From contig LT598455.1 of the NCBI GenBank assembly GCA_900074725.1, positions 1,303,802 through 1,367,801 of the forward strand: a stretch of DNA of 64,000 nt, read 5' to 3'. The position numbers were made by a program, and so were the translations under genes. Within the stretch, counting starts at the first letter, position 1. Each line of letters begins with the position of its first letter. The notes beneath the pieces were generated by a model that did not search any database, had not been told where the DNA came from, and saw only the letters and a list, made by a program, of their open reading frames with translations. The DNA comes from Lachancea dasiensis (Eukaryota > Ascomycota > Saccharomycetes > Saccharomycetales > Saccharomycetaceae). Below are positions 29,270 to 39,900 of this stretch, in pieces.

Positions 29270-30935
29270 GTTGATTCAATGATCAATGCTCGGTCGCTGG
29301 AGTTGAACTTTCGATATCAGTTATGCGCATCTCATCTCATCAGCTCATCTCATCGCTCTTATTGAAAATTTTTTGTCAAAAACGTTTAAGCTGGCGCTGG
29401 ACAGTTTGGAAGAAAGTGACTTCGATTAGTACGTTTACTCCACGCCCACCGCCGTAGTTTAGGCCGGTAGAGAACACTTTGAGTGGCCAGCACTTGGTGA
29501 CTTTATAGATGCTGGTCCTTTCCATATCGTTGTCTTTGAGAATACCTTGAAGCTTGGGGCACTCTTATATTGTGGCAGTAGCAACGCTAATGAGGACAAT
29601 TATCGCTACAGCGGTCTTTTGAGAACATATGAGAATGACTGCTACTTGTTGATTGACTGCTGAACTGATGCTGTAGATGTTAAGCTTGGCACAGGGTGTT
29701 CATTTTGGTCGCTAAGGCTGGAATATGACTCCAGAGGAAACAGAGGCTGGCGTGGGCAAGAACACACACCGGCGACGATACTCGGGAACTCTGAACCTCT
29801 TTGAACTTCTTATTTGCGACAATGGGATTGCCTGCGGAAACCTTCGCTTTTGTGGGCACGCCTCGTGGCTTGTCGAAATAGGATTGAGGATAGAGGAATA
29901 TCGACGAATTAAAGGCTCAGAGTGCCCGAGAATTCCAATATCCGAATGGACAAGCGCTACTGGTACTCGCGTGTCTCTCTCTTTGCTAAGTACAAGTCGA
30001 CTCTATGGCTCAAAAAATTCGATATAGAGTAGTTTGGAAGCCCCGATAGCACGTTTGATCCTAGCTGGGGTGCATAGACACGTTATACCCATAAACACAA
30101 GGATAGACAACTTAGGCGTCAAAAACATTGACTGACTGTAGCACCCAAATAAGGCTATATCTGCTGATGGCGCCAACTCTCCTCGACGTGGCAACATCAC
30201 ACGGCCTGCAGCCATTGAAGAACAACGTCACAGAAGCTGTTGTAAAGAGCACCCGCACTCTAGCGAACAAAGCTATGGGGCCATTTCAGGTACCACCCAG
30301 TTGGTCTATCTCTCCCAGCAGCATACCGTCCATAAATGAAGCCCCGCTTGACTTTCGATTGCATGTCGATTCAGCTTTTAGGTTAATCGCGCGACTTGTC
30401 AAGCTCCCTAGAGGTTTAAGCTCGTTAAAACCATTTGGTGGTATAAGCCGTTTGTCGGTCCTCAGGTTTCCAAAATAGAGCCACTTTTCGTGCACCCCAT
30501 CAAACCACTTTCTCAATGGGAAACAAATGAAACTATATGGCTTGAAGGTCATCCTCGAGCCGCCGTCTTGTATTCCAATGGCTAAACCGTAAGGTTTTAG
30601 ATGTATGCGTGATGACTATCAATTTTCTTCGATTGTCACCACAAAATATCGCTTCTAATGGCAGCTCTGAAGCAGAAGACATAGTTGCAGACTTGAAATC
30701 TGCTTTGGGTATACTCAGTCCATGATTCAGCGAGGATCAAGCGCTGGTGGCTCGGAGAATTTCGTGTCGTCAAATCTTGGTATCACTTTTTCATATGCTG
30801 TCGATATATTGGTAGCTACTAAATTAATGTGCTAAATAATGTGTTACCGGTTTTAACAAGTGTACGAACAAGAAACCGTCAGTGGTATCACCCCAAGGGA
30901 TAAGCAGTTCTTGGATATTTCCACCCCACACTAGA
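29270..30935. other. long intergenic between divergent PWP1 and NMT1
   Basis: About 1.67 kb. The left 110 bp hold the PWP1 control boxes. Further right are two ORF-like stretches: 29725-30027 on plus (ATG start, no resemblance known) and a stop-free run of about 100 codons on minus near 30286-30594. I recognise neither. No tRNA or snoRNA is seen. Confidence 0.45.
29349..29373 (-). promoter_or_regulatory. PAC and RRPE boxes of PWP1
   Basis: An exact PAC box (CTCATCGC, 29349-29356; GCGATGAG on the coding strand) is followed by RRPE (GAAAATTTTT, 29364-29373), 80-105 bp upstream of the ATG. Several more CTCATC repeats fill 29330-29352. This is the textbook arrangement of ribosome-biogenesis promoters. 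Confidence 0.75.
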
Positions 30936-32285
30936 ATGTCGCAGGATCCAGAGCAGGCCAAGAAGCTGCAGGATCTTTTAAAAATGCTCTCGCTTTCGCA
31001 AGGTGATACGTCGAAGTTGACGCAACCTCAGCGTAAGCAGTTTGAAGAATACAAATTCTGGAAGACGCAGCCTGTGGCTAGGTTCGATGAACAGGTGGAC
31101 GATGAGGGTCCTATCAACAGCTCGCAAAGGCCTGAGGATATCCCCGATGAGCCTTTGCCACTGCTGAGCGAGTTTGAATGGTGTACTGTGGACTTGACGA
31201 ACTCTCAACAATTGGAAGACGTGTTCGTTTTGTTGAATGAAAACTACGTTGAGGATCAAGATGCGACGTTCCGTTTCAACTACTCGCGCGAATTTTTCAA
31301 TTGGTCTCTAAAGGGTCCCGGATGGAGAAAAGACTGGCACGTTGGGGTTCGCACCAAGCAGTCGGGTCGGTTGGTGGCCTTCATCAGTGCAGTTCCAGCG
31401 ACTTTAAGGGTGAGGAAGAAGCTTGTTAAGAGTGTCGAAATCAATTTCTTGTGCATTCACAAGAAATTGAGGGCCAAGCGCCTCACGCCGATCCTGATCA
31501 AGGAGGTCACCAGACGAGTCAACAAGCAGGACATCTGGCAGGCGCTATACACTGCTGGGGTCGTGCTGCCATCCCCTGCTGCGACTTGTCGCTATGCTCA
31601 CCGTCCGCTGAACTGGTCAAAACTCTATGAGGTGGGCTTCACGGGTCTCCCAGCCAATGCTACCAAAACGCAAATGATAGCCAAATACACACTTCCAAAA
31701 GAGACAGACACTCCCGGATTAAGATCCCTGGAGGAAAAGGATGTGGACGAAGTGTATGACCTTCTAGAGAAGTACCAATCAAGGTTTGACCTGGTTCAGG
31801 TCTTCACAAAGGAGGAGTTTAAACATATATTCTTGAGCTCGAAGAATGTGGTTTATTCCTATGTTGTTGAAAATGGCGGCAAGATAACGGACTTTGTCTC
31901 TTTTTACTCTCTACCGTTCACTGTTTTGAACAACCCGCATTACAAGGAACTAGGAATCGGATACCTATTTTACTACGCTTCCGATGCCGATTTCCAATAC
32001 CCTGACAGATTCCACCCAGAGGGTAGCTTGAAACTTCGCAAACGCCTCAACCGCCTCATTGCAGATGTATGCATCAAGGCGCGGGACTTGAAGATGGATG
32101 TGTTCAACGCCATGAGTTGTCAGGACAATTCCCTTTTCTTGGACGACTTGAAGTTCGGTCCTGGCGATGGCTTTTTGAACTTCTACCTTTTCAACTACAA
32201 GGTACGTCCTATTGCGGGCGGTTTGAAGCAAGACAACACCTTCGATACTGAGAAACGCAGCAGTGTTGGTGTTGTCATGCTCTGA
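30936..32285 (+). CDS. NMT1: N-myristoyltransferase
   Basis: The 449-residue GNAT-fold enzyme transfers myristate to N-terminal glycines (for example of Arf1 and Gpa1). Seen: the FEWCTVDL segment, [14 protein letters not shown], the acyl-CoA oxyanion-hole region [14 protein letters not shown], the tyrosine-rich YRPLNW-like stretch ([13 protein letters not shown]), and the C-terminal [13 protein letters not shown] ending VVML, whose terminal carboxylate is catalytic in this family. The frame runs 18 codons further upstream to a GTG, but ATG 30936 gives [15 protein letters not shown] and a size near the 455 residues of S. cerevisiae Nmt1. Confidence 0.96.
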   Translation: MSQDPEQAKKLQDLLKMLSLSQGDTSKLTQPQRKQFEEYKFWKTQPVARFDEQVDDEGPINSSQRPEDIPDEPLPLLSEFEWCTVDLTNSQQLEDVFVLLNENYVEDQDATFRFNYSREFFNWSLKGPGWRKDWHVGVRTKQSGRLVAFISAVPATLRVRKKLVKSVEINFLCIHKKLRAKRLTPILIKEVTRRVNKQDIWQALYTAGVVLPSPAATCRYAHRPLNWSKLYEVGFTGLPANATKTQMIAKYTLPKETDTPGLRSLEEKDVDEVYDLLEKYQSRFDLVQVFTKEEFKHIFLSSKNVVYSYVVENGGKITDFVSFYSLPFTVLNNPHYKELGIGYLFYYASDADFQYPDRFHPEGSLKLRKRLNRLIADVCIKARDLKMDVFNAMSCQDNSLFLDDLKFGPGDGFLNFYLFNYKVRPIAGGLKQDNTFDTEKRSSVGVVML

Positions 32286-32626
32286 AATAGCCGTAGCATC
32301 AGAGACTTCATAGCCAAGAGACCTTAAAAATAGCACACTGTAAATTATAGACCCATTTCTTGATAGAACGAGGCGTTTCGCGGATAGAATGTCCGGGATC
32401 CGCGGTGAGCTTCGCTACCAAAATTTTTTTTAAGAAGGTGGCTGGCATTGGTAATTTAACGCCTCGTCGTTCCTTGTAGCGACTCGAAATTAAACCAGCA
32501 AACGAAAAGCCAGGAATTTACATATAACACAGGTGCTCTCTTTGCGTAGATCAACGATGTAAACGTTAGCTCAATAATACAAGGACTTGCGTACGCTGGA
32601 AAATTTTTTAATACCACCATTTCGGA
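32286..32626. other. intergenic, NCW2 promoter
   Basis: This stretch holds the NMT1 terminator and the NCW2 promoter. A near-PDRE sequence TCCGCGGT (one mismatch) lies at 32399-32406, about 220 bp before NCW2. No gene is seen. Confidence 0.4.
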
Positions 32627-33226
32627 ATGAGATTTACATACGCCGCGCTTACACTAACTGGCGTCAGTCTAGTACTTGGAGATAGCGGTGCTTTGGGCGC
32701 CTATGGGGGAGACGCGAGCTCCAGTAACAAAGCGGCTTCTGTAACTAGTTCTGTACAAAGCCATAAATTGGTCCAAACTAGCAACGTCGAACAAAATACC
32801 TGGGCATCATCTGACATAGGAGACTCTACCGATGCGACAGCTACCGATGCGACAGCTTCCTCTGCAGCTACTGCTGCAGCTACTGCCACCACTACCACAA
32901 CAGGCGGTCCCATTACGGTAGTAACATCACAAAATTCCGCCGGCGAGACCTATCTGTCGACGGTGTGGTGGACACCCAGTGTCACGAAATGGTGGACCCC
33001 AGAGAGTGAAATAGCGAGCAGCACGGCAAGCGACAGCTCGACCGGCTCTTCATCCGCATCTCACGTAACAACGGCTACCTCCTCAGGTTCTAAAAGTGCC
33101 AAGAGTTCATCCACCGCATCCGTGAGCTCTTTGAACACCCAAAACTCCACCAACGCTGCAGATCGGCCTCAGGCCGGTGTCTTCCTCGGCCTGGGAGCCA
33201 TGGCGCTTGGAGCGATGGCCCTTTGA
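32627..33226 (+). CDS. NCW2: Ncw2-like GPI-anchored cell-wall protein
   Basis: The 199-residue secreted protein has a signal peptide (MRFTYAALTLTGVSLVLG, residues 1-18), a Ser/Thr/Ala-rich body and a hydrophobic C terminus (AGVFLGLGAMALGAMAL). The small residues before it (about NAADR) make a likely GPI attachment site. A tryptophan-rich pair, TVWWTPSVTKWWTPE, lies in the middle. YLR194C (NCW2) of S. cerevisiae occupies the same place between NMT1 and UPS1 and is a 254-residue GPI wall protein. The body is low in complexity, so position and overall architecture carry the call. Confidence 0.8.
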   Translation: MRFTYAALTLTGVSLVLGDSGALGAYGGDASSSNKAASVTSSVQSHKLVQTSNVEQNTWASSDIGDSTDATATDATASSAATAAATATTTTTGGPITVVTSQNSAGETYLSTVWWTPSVTKWWTPESEIASSTASDSSTGSSSASHVTTATSSGSKSAKSSSTASVSSLNTQNSTNAADRPQAGVFLGLGAMALGAMAL

Positions 33227-33725
33227 CCACATAATAGCATAAACATTAGCATCTACATAACTAAAAAACCTGACACTTGCACGCCATATAATTAGCGCTC
33301 TCTCACGGCCATGCTTTCGACAGCCCACGGTCCAATCCGTTATAGATAGAAGATTCGGCAATTTTGCAAGGACCAGAATCAACACAAGGAACAGGTCGAA
33401 GGATGCCTAGCGAAGTCCGAAATTGAAGACACATCAGGTGGCTGATTTTGTGACATTGTCATCTCGAAAATGCCAAGCCTTCTACTCGTTTATTCACCCA
33501 CTTATTCACTCGAGGGTCTCGAGCTTAGTGAAAAATTAGTGATCATAATCACTCGCCTACCAGCTAGCTGCCTTCGTTCAAGTCGCTCGGCATTCTATCA
33601 ACTTTTGATCAGCGGACAGCAGTTGGAAGGCTTCTCTAGTTATTGTGAGTGGGGTGGCCGTGTCGGCTTTGGTTGAACGTCGGATTGAGGGAATAGTGCA
33701 CTGGCAAGTGATAAAATATTGAAAT
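33227..33725. other. intergenic, UPS1 promoter
   Basis: About 500 bp lie between NCW2 and UPS1, both on plus. No gene or recognisable control box is seen. Confidence 0.4.
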
Positions 33726-34250
33726 ATGGTGCTCTGGTACCACAATACTCATATCTATAACAAAGATTTCCAAACAGTCTCACTGGCGTTCTTTAATCGA
33801 TACCCCAATCCGTATGCCTCGCATGTTCTCTCTATCGACACGATCTCGCGAGACTTCTCCAGCAACGGGAACCTGTCGACCACCAGACTCATCAGGAAAA
33901 CCGGGCGCCTTCCAGAGTGGGTGAGGCCGTTTTTAGGCGGGATATCCGAATCCTGGATCATTGAGAAGTCGGAAGTAGACTCCAATCGGAAAGAGCTGCG
34001 AACGTACACTCGAAATTTGGACCATACTAGGATCATCCAGGTGGAAGAATTCACGACTTACACCTATGATAACGACGCAGGGGTGACGAAAGCATCAAGC
34101 GCTGTTAAATTCTCCAGCGGCTTCAATCTCGCCATAAGAAATCGAATCGAAAAGTGGTCTCACAATAGGTTTGACGAGAATGTCAAGCGCAGTCGGATGG
34201 GAATGGCGTTTGTCATGGAAAAACTGGAACAACGTCGTCACCCGTGTTAG
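33726..34250 (+). CDS. UPS1: Ups1, PRELI-domain phosphatidic acid carrier
   Basis: The 174-residue protein is one PRELI/MSF1 domain: it begins MVLWYHNTHIYNKDFQTV, with NRYPNPYASHVLSIDT, LSTTRLIRKTGRLPEWV and the conserved SWIIEKSEVD. S. cerevisiae Ups1 is 175 residues. With Mdm35 it moves phosphatidic acid across the mitochondrial intermembrane space for cardiolipin synthesis. It is convergent with UGA3, 93 bp between stops. Confidence 0.95.
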   Translation: MVLWYHNTHIYNKDFQTVSLAFFNRYPNPYASHVLSIDTISRDFSSNGNLSTTRLIRKTGRLPEWVRPFLGGISESWIIEKSEVDSNRKELRTYTRNLDHTRIIQVEEFTTYTYDNDAGVTKASSAVKFSSGFNLAIRNRIEKWSHNRFDENVKRSRMGMAFVMEKLEQRRHPC

Positions 34251-34343
34251 GAAGGGCGGGGACCTCCTTCAACGGTTGATGGTTTAAAAGCTACCTTTTG
34301 TACATACATTATACACATGCCTCTTTATGAACGTCCAGGTCCA

Positions 34344-36221
34344 CTATGCAAAATTCAAGTTCCAGCCTATTTCGTCAACGACATCGAACCAATCTTGGGC
34401 GAGTCCGCGGTCAGACCTGTCCCATACTTGCCGGAGAACTATGAGGGCTCTTTCGACATTGCGGAACTTGTATCGCTGTAGAAAGCCTTCGAACTTCGAT
34501 TCCAAGTTTCTTCTTTGAGCGAGGTTGTAGGAGTTAACGCCGCAGATGAATAGTGGAAAACACGATCCGGCCTCTATTGGAGAACCTAAGATCTGGTCTA
34601 AACCATTGGACAGTTGCGCGACTAAGAATTGAATCTCATACGAGCTAATATCTTGTCGAAGTATTGCGGTCTTGAGATGTAATAAAGCTGTGTCTCGGAA
34701 AACGGAAAATAGCGTCTGGGCGAGCGAACGTGTACTTTTATATGTATCTGCAACACTTTGATACCATGAGAGATCTTCTTCGCTGGGCTGGATTTTGTAA
34801 AGGCATACTTGTAGTTCTTGAGCAGCAGCTATCATGTCGTATAGCGGCTTATGGGAGACTAGATCCTCCATGAGGCCTGCAGAAGTCAGTTCTTCCTTCA
34901 CTTTTCGGGCGAGATTTTTTACCTGTCCAAGCAGCTGGAAAATCGGTCTATTAATCCCGTATAAGGGATCTATGTGGTATTCGTGCGTTGAGTCTGGATG
35001 ATCTAGAATTTGGCGATACTGCTGCATTGGAAAGTGCGTTGGATCTGATCCCATAATGTCATGGTACGCGAAATTGGATAAAAGCCAGCGGGTTGTCTTA
35101 GCATCAGTCGAAGAGTTTGGCCTTTCGCTCTCGGCTAAAAGTTCACCGATGTCACAATTTGGTGCGTAATCTCTTATCATGCGAGCGCCCCATCGGAGAA
35201 GAATCTGCCAGCGTGAAATATCACCCTGACAAATCTCCGCTCCACATAGAATCAAAATGTTAGCCAAAGCCGCCAGCAACCCGTGAGTTTTTGGATCAGC
35301 AACCCGTTGCAAAGAATATAAAGTGTACTCATTGGCAAGTGCGGCGTAACGAGAGTCGCGCGCCGACCTTGTGGACAACTCATTCGACGATATGGACGTT
35401 GTAGATACGTGCGGCCTTATTGCCTGTGAATTTGGATAATCTGACGGCGGTAGGTTAAAGAACTGCCGATCTTGATTGTCGTCACTTTTGGGGAAATCTC
35501 GAAACGTTTCATCTAAAGCAGCTGGACTCTTCTCCTTGATCATGCTCCCATGGTTTTTATTTGGTTCGCCCAGAGACAAGTGATGTGCTGCCCATGCCAA
35601 GATTCCATAGAGAATCCCTTCGTCCTGGTGTGCCATGGGAAGAAAAATCTGAAGAAAGTAGTTCTGTCTGTCGGGCGCGATTGAAACAATATGTGACAAT
35701 GAGTCTCTGTAGTACCTGTAAAGATGGAGAGCAGTATCATCAAGCTGCATGAGTAAAGGTTCTGACGGCGGGGGCAGCGGCGTTGGTACGTAGGGAGAAT
35801 TTTCCAAAAACTCCCAATTATACCGCTCCTCGATCGGAACAAAATCTAAACCGTTCATGTCACTATCAATTTTGGAGATCACGCCTTGCGGAGATAATTC
35901 TGCAAGAACATTCGAGCGTGCAAAGTCGTCGTCACCTACTTCGGCCTCGATTTCATCGATGGATGAACTAGAGTCTAGCAGGGGAGGACCAGGCAACGTA
36001 CCGCTCGGTTTACGACTTTTCCGCTCTAGCAGCTGTTTTTGGACACTATCTCGATATATATTTGCCTTCTCCCTTGAGCAGCTTGCTGGTAAATAGACGC
36101 ATGATATATCCAACCGTTCGCAGTCTGTACACACCGGTTTATGTTCGGAACATCTTTTCTTGCGGATTTTACAAGGTACGCAGCCTGTTTTACGGTGAAT
36201 TCGTCTACTCAGTGAGGTCAT
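34344..36221 (-). CDS. UGA3: Uga3, Zn2Cys6 activator of GABA catabolism genes
   Basis: The 625-residue regulator has a Zn2Cys6 cluster near residues 9-40 (GCVPCKIRKKRCSE, then CTDCERLDISC). Long stretches match Uga3: LYRYYRDSLSHIVSIAP, IFLPMAHQDEGILYGILAWA, LILCGAEICQGDISRWQILL, and the very end EIGWNLNFA. In S. cerevisiae Uga3 binds CCG/CGG elements of UGA1, UGA2 and UGA4 to induce use of GABA as nitrogen source. The frame extends to a TTG at 36269; ATG 36221 puts the zinc cluster right after the N terminus. It is about 100 residues longer than the S. cerevisiae protein (528), mainly from a linker after the cluster. Confidence 0.95.
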   Translation of the reverse strand: MTSLSRRIHRKTGCVPCKIRKKRCSEHKPVCTDCERLDISCVYLPASCSREKANIYRDSVQKQLLERKSRKPSGTLPGPPLLDSSSSIDEIEAEVGDDDFARSNVLAELSPQGVISKIDSDMNGLDFVPIEERYNWEFLENSPYVPTPLPPPSEPLLMQLDDTALHLYRYYRDSLSHIVSIAPDRQNYFLQIFLPMAHQDEGILYGILAWAAHHLSLGEPNKNHGSMIKEKSPAALDETFRDFPKSDDNQDRQFFNLPPSDYPNSQAIRPHVSTTSISSNELSTRSARDSRYAALANEYTLYSLQRVADPKTHGLLAALANILILCGAEICQGDISRWQILLRWGARMIRDYAPNCDIGELLAESERPNSSTDAKTTRWLLSNFAYHDIMGSDPTHFPMQQYRQILDHPDSTHEYHIDPLYGINRPIFQLLGQVKNLARKVKEELTSAGLMEDLVSHKPLYDMIAAAQELQVCLYKIQPSEEDLSWYQSVADTYKSTRSLAQTLFSVFRDTALLHLKTAILRQDISSYEIQFLVAQLSNGLDQILGSPIEAGSCFPLFICGVNSYNLAQRRNLESKFEGFLQRYKFRNVERALIVLRQVWDRSDRGLAQDWFDVVDEIGWNLNFA

Positions 36222-36983
36222 GAACTTGGCATTGAGCTTTATTGAGATGGTTAAGCTGGCCCATCGCAACGAAAGCTACACTGTTTTCATGAAGATGAGT
36301 AAGAAGTTTGAGTAAAAGGGCATGGCTCGTACAAGACTATATCACACATTCAATGTGCTTTGTAGCGCGACGTTTATGTTTATCCAAAGGTAGAATTTGG
36401 TACAGATCTTAATGTGAACTGGGTAGAATATATCGCTCTAGTGACGAACAGACATTAGTACTCACTCGCCACAGTTTCTCGGCCGCCGTTTATTGATGGA
36501 TTGTTATCACCATTTTTCCACAATTATTACATCAAATTACGACAGAATAGTACAGAATGATTGTGATCACTTTGCATCTCCAAACTATTACTTTGGGCCC
36601 ACTCGATTCTCTAGTCTGAATGCTGCAAAAACTCTTACGGTCACCTTTATGTTAGCAGGGACCCTATGTGAAAGTAATGTGGATTTTCTTGTTTTGAAGC
36701 GTTGGCTAGAAATTTAATAGCACGATAACAAGCTTTACAGGGTAGTCATTGTAAACAGTGTATGTTTATTTACATCACCAAATCTCACCGCATACAGATG
36801 CTGCTGCTAGATGTGAAATTCTATTTTGTCAATTACCATTATGTACATATCGTTCTGAGAAATATTAAATAGGTTCCCGGCATTTTGACATTCCAGGCAA
36901 TGCGTTTTATCTCTGTACTGCTGTTTTTTGTGTCTTTTTGGGATTAATGATAGTGTTCTTCTTCTGAGAATATAGTTTTTCTT
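36222..36983. other. intergenic, UGA3 promoter and YOR1 terminator
   Basis: About 760 bp. It marks the switch from the chromosome IV/XII-like block to the VII/XIII-like block. A short frame at 36493-36717 has no convincing start. No gene is seen. Confidence 0.45.
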
Positions 36984-39900
36984 TTACTGGGCTTTCTTCG
37001 CTAGAGCAAGCTCATTAGACTTTATAATGTCATCTTTGGTAATTCCAGATCTACCACACATTTCAGTGAAAATACCTTTTTTATCGAATAAGGCAGCTGG
37101 AGTGTCGAACTCGGCCACCTCACCCTGTTCTAAGACCAGAATCCTGTCATAGTCTAAAATAGTATTCAAACGATGAGCAATGCACAAGATGGTGCAGTCA
37201 GAGAAGGACGAAGCTATACGCTCCTGGATTTGGGCGTCGGTTTCGTAATCCACAGAAGATGTTGCTTCATCCAAAATGAGGATTTTGGACTGTCTCACTA
37301 GTGCTCTCGCTAGGGCAAGCAGTTGACGTTCACCAAGAGAATAGTTGCTACCATCTTCTTCAACTTCTTGATTCAAATGAAATTTGTGCAAATTACTCAA
37401 CGATCCCATGTTCTCAACCGTCTGCGTGCGAACCTGAGAAGCGTCATCTGCTTCTATGGCACCACTCTTCGAAAGTGCGTCCCATAATTGATCTTCAGAG
37501 CGCTCTCCGAAGGGGTCCAAATTTTTGCGCACACTACCCTTGAAAAGAACTGGGTCTTGTGGGATAATCGATAACTTGGATCGCAGGTCAAAAAGACCTA
37601 AAGTGGATACGTCGATTCCATCAATCAAGATTCTACCTGTTTGAAGTTCACAAACTCTGTACAATGCGCTCATAATTGTAGACTTACCAGCCCCAGTACG
37701 CCCACATACACCAATTTTCTCATTACCTCGAATTTGTAAGTTGACGTGCTTCAACACCAAGGGCAGGCCAGGTCTGTACGCCAAGCTTGCATCATCAAAT
37801 TCGATCGCGCCATGGGTGGGCCATTCGGGAGGGGGAGTCATTTCCGGTTTACGGTAATCTGCCTCTAGAGGTAGTCCAGTTGCGTACGCCGTCAACCTTT
37901 CAGCACTATTCATATCGTTTTCACCCTGTGTTAATGCTCTTAATAGGGAGTTCAGTAAACCGGGCAATTGTAAGACATATGTGAGTAAAACACCAACGGA
38001 TGCGGGAGAGATATGGAACTGGCGTGTGACACACAATAGCGTAATGATTAAGGCGAAAGTCATTGCAATCATATCAAGAGCAATCGCAACCCACCGTTGC
38101 AATGCAACAACCAAATAACCAGCTTCATTCATTCTGTCAGTCATGAAATCAGACTTCTTCAAGAATCTCTTTTGACTTCTGTAAGCGCGAATCGTGTCCA
38201 TACCACCCAAAACCTCATTAAAGTTATTGAATACATGCGATCTTTGGAGAGCCTCTAGTCTTTTGATCTCACGGGTTGAACTTTGGTAATGATCGGTGAC
38301 TGCAACAAATACCAAGGCCAAAAATGGAACGGCAATGGCAAACCATGGCAAATAGATGATACACATCACAATAACACCAATGATGTTGGCGAACTGATAG
38401 AGGAACAACCTGATGTTTTCCACCAAGTCTGAGTCTAAAGTATCGGTATCCTTGGTGAAGCGATTCAAAATACGCCCTATCGGGGTGGTATCAATAAATG
38501 ACATTGGGGCGTGTAGTAACCTTTTGACTGCTTTCAAATTCAACCATTTTGAAGCTGTTAATCCTAAGTAGCATAAGACCGTAAATTGACTGGTCGTACT
38601 GAGATAATTGAAAAACACAAAAAAACAGTACATTCCCATGTAAAAAGAAGTACTTCTGCCTTTGAATTTATACTCTGTCCAGAAGGAAAGCCAAACTGAG
38701 GTGAACAAAAGGGTGAATGTAGAAATCGCCAAGAACAGCACGTACAAGGGCAAAATCAGGAAGCCCTTTTTGCCCACACCAGATGCGATATATTCCTTGT
38801 AAACTTTGAGACTGATTGAATTAACTGCACGTTCTTCTGTACTCATTATCCGCCCATCGGCTCCCTTTTGAGAACTATCCTCGCCCAGAGACCTCTTACT
38901 GAGTTGTTTTTGCAATTCGGAAGTTTCATGTTGACTAACACCACGATCGACTGTTGGCCTTACCTGATCCGAATCACCTTCTTGAGGCTCATCTGTTTCA
39001 GAGTGGTTGGAATAGTCCATTAGTTTCACAAATCCTGGGCGTCTTTGCTTCAAATTGCCAACAGTGTCAACGTCGACCGATCCGTCGGTATCAATGAAAA
39101 TAACCTTAGAGGCTTTGGCAATTAAGCTCAGCTGGTGTGTGGCCAAAATTCTGGTTTTACCAGCCAGCATACCAAGCATACATTCGTCCATAATATGTTT
39201 TCCGACACGGGCGTCAACGGCGCTTAAAACATCGTCAAACAAGTAAATATCTCTTTCCTTGTAGACACTTCTAGCCAAATTGATCCGTGCTTTTTGCCCA
39301 CCGGAAAGCGTGATACCACGCTCACCAATTTCAGTCTTGTCGCCTGCAGGCAACAAGTCTAAATCAGCCTGTAAAGAGCATACACGGATGACTTCCTTAT
39401 ATTTGGCCTTATCGTAAGGGGAGCCAAATATAATGTTGTCCTTAACAGTGGTATTTTGTACCCAAGGGTATCCGCATAATAATAAAGACCCGTCTTTATA
39501 AATACCACCATTGGTTTTGTTCATAAAACCAGACATGGCGCTCAACAGTGAAGATTTACCAGTACCAACAGAACCTGTTACAATAACCAATTCGCCTTTC
39601 GCAATACTGAAATTAAGATCGTTGAAGCCATTGAAAGAAATTTTGGGGGTCTTAGAATCATCTGAGAGAGAATTGGAATCATCTTTGCTCAAGGCTCCAC
39701 CTTTGTCCGGAATCTTTTGCTTGGATTTCTTTTTCTTCTTGCCCTTCTTTTCGTTTTCTAGCTCGGCAGCTTTTTTGCGAGCATTTTCCTTGGCCTCCTG
39801 GAATTCGAAATTTTCCCAGGCAAACGAGGCGTTTACCAGTTTGAGTGCCAGTTTTTCATCATCCATAGGTAGAGCATCTTTCTCAATATCTTGTTCATCT

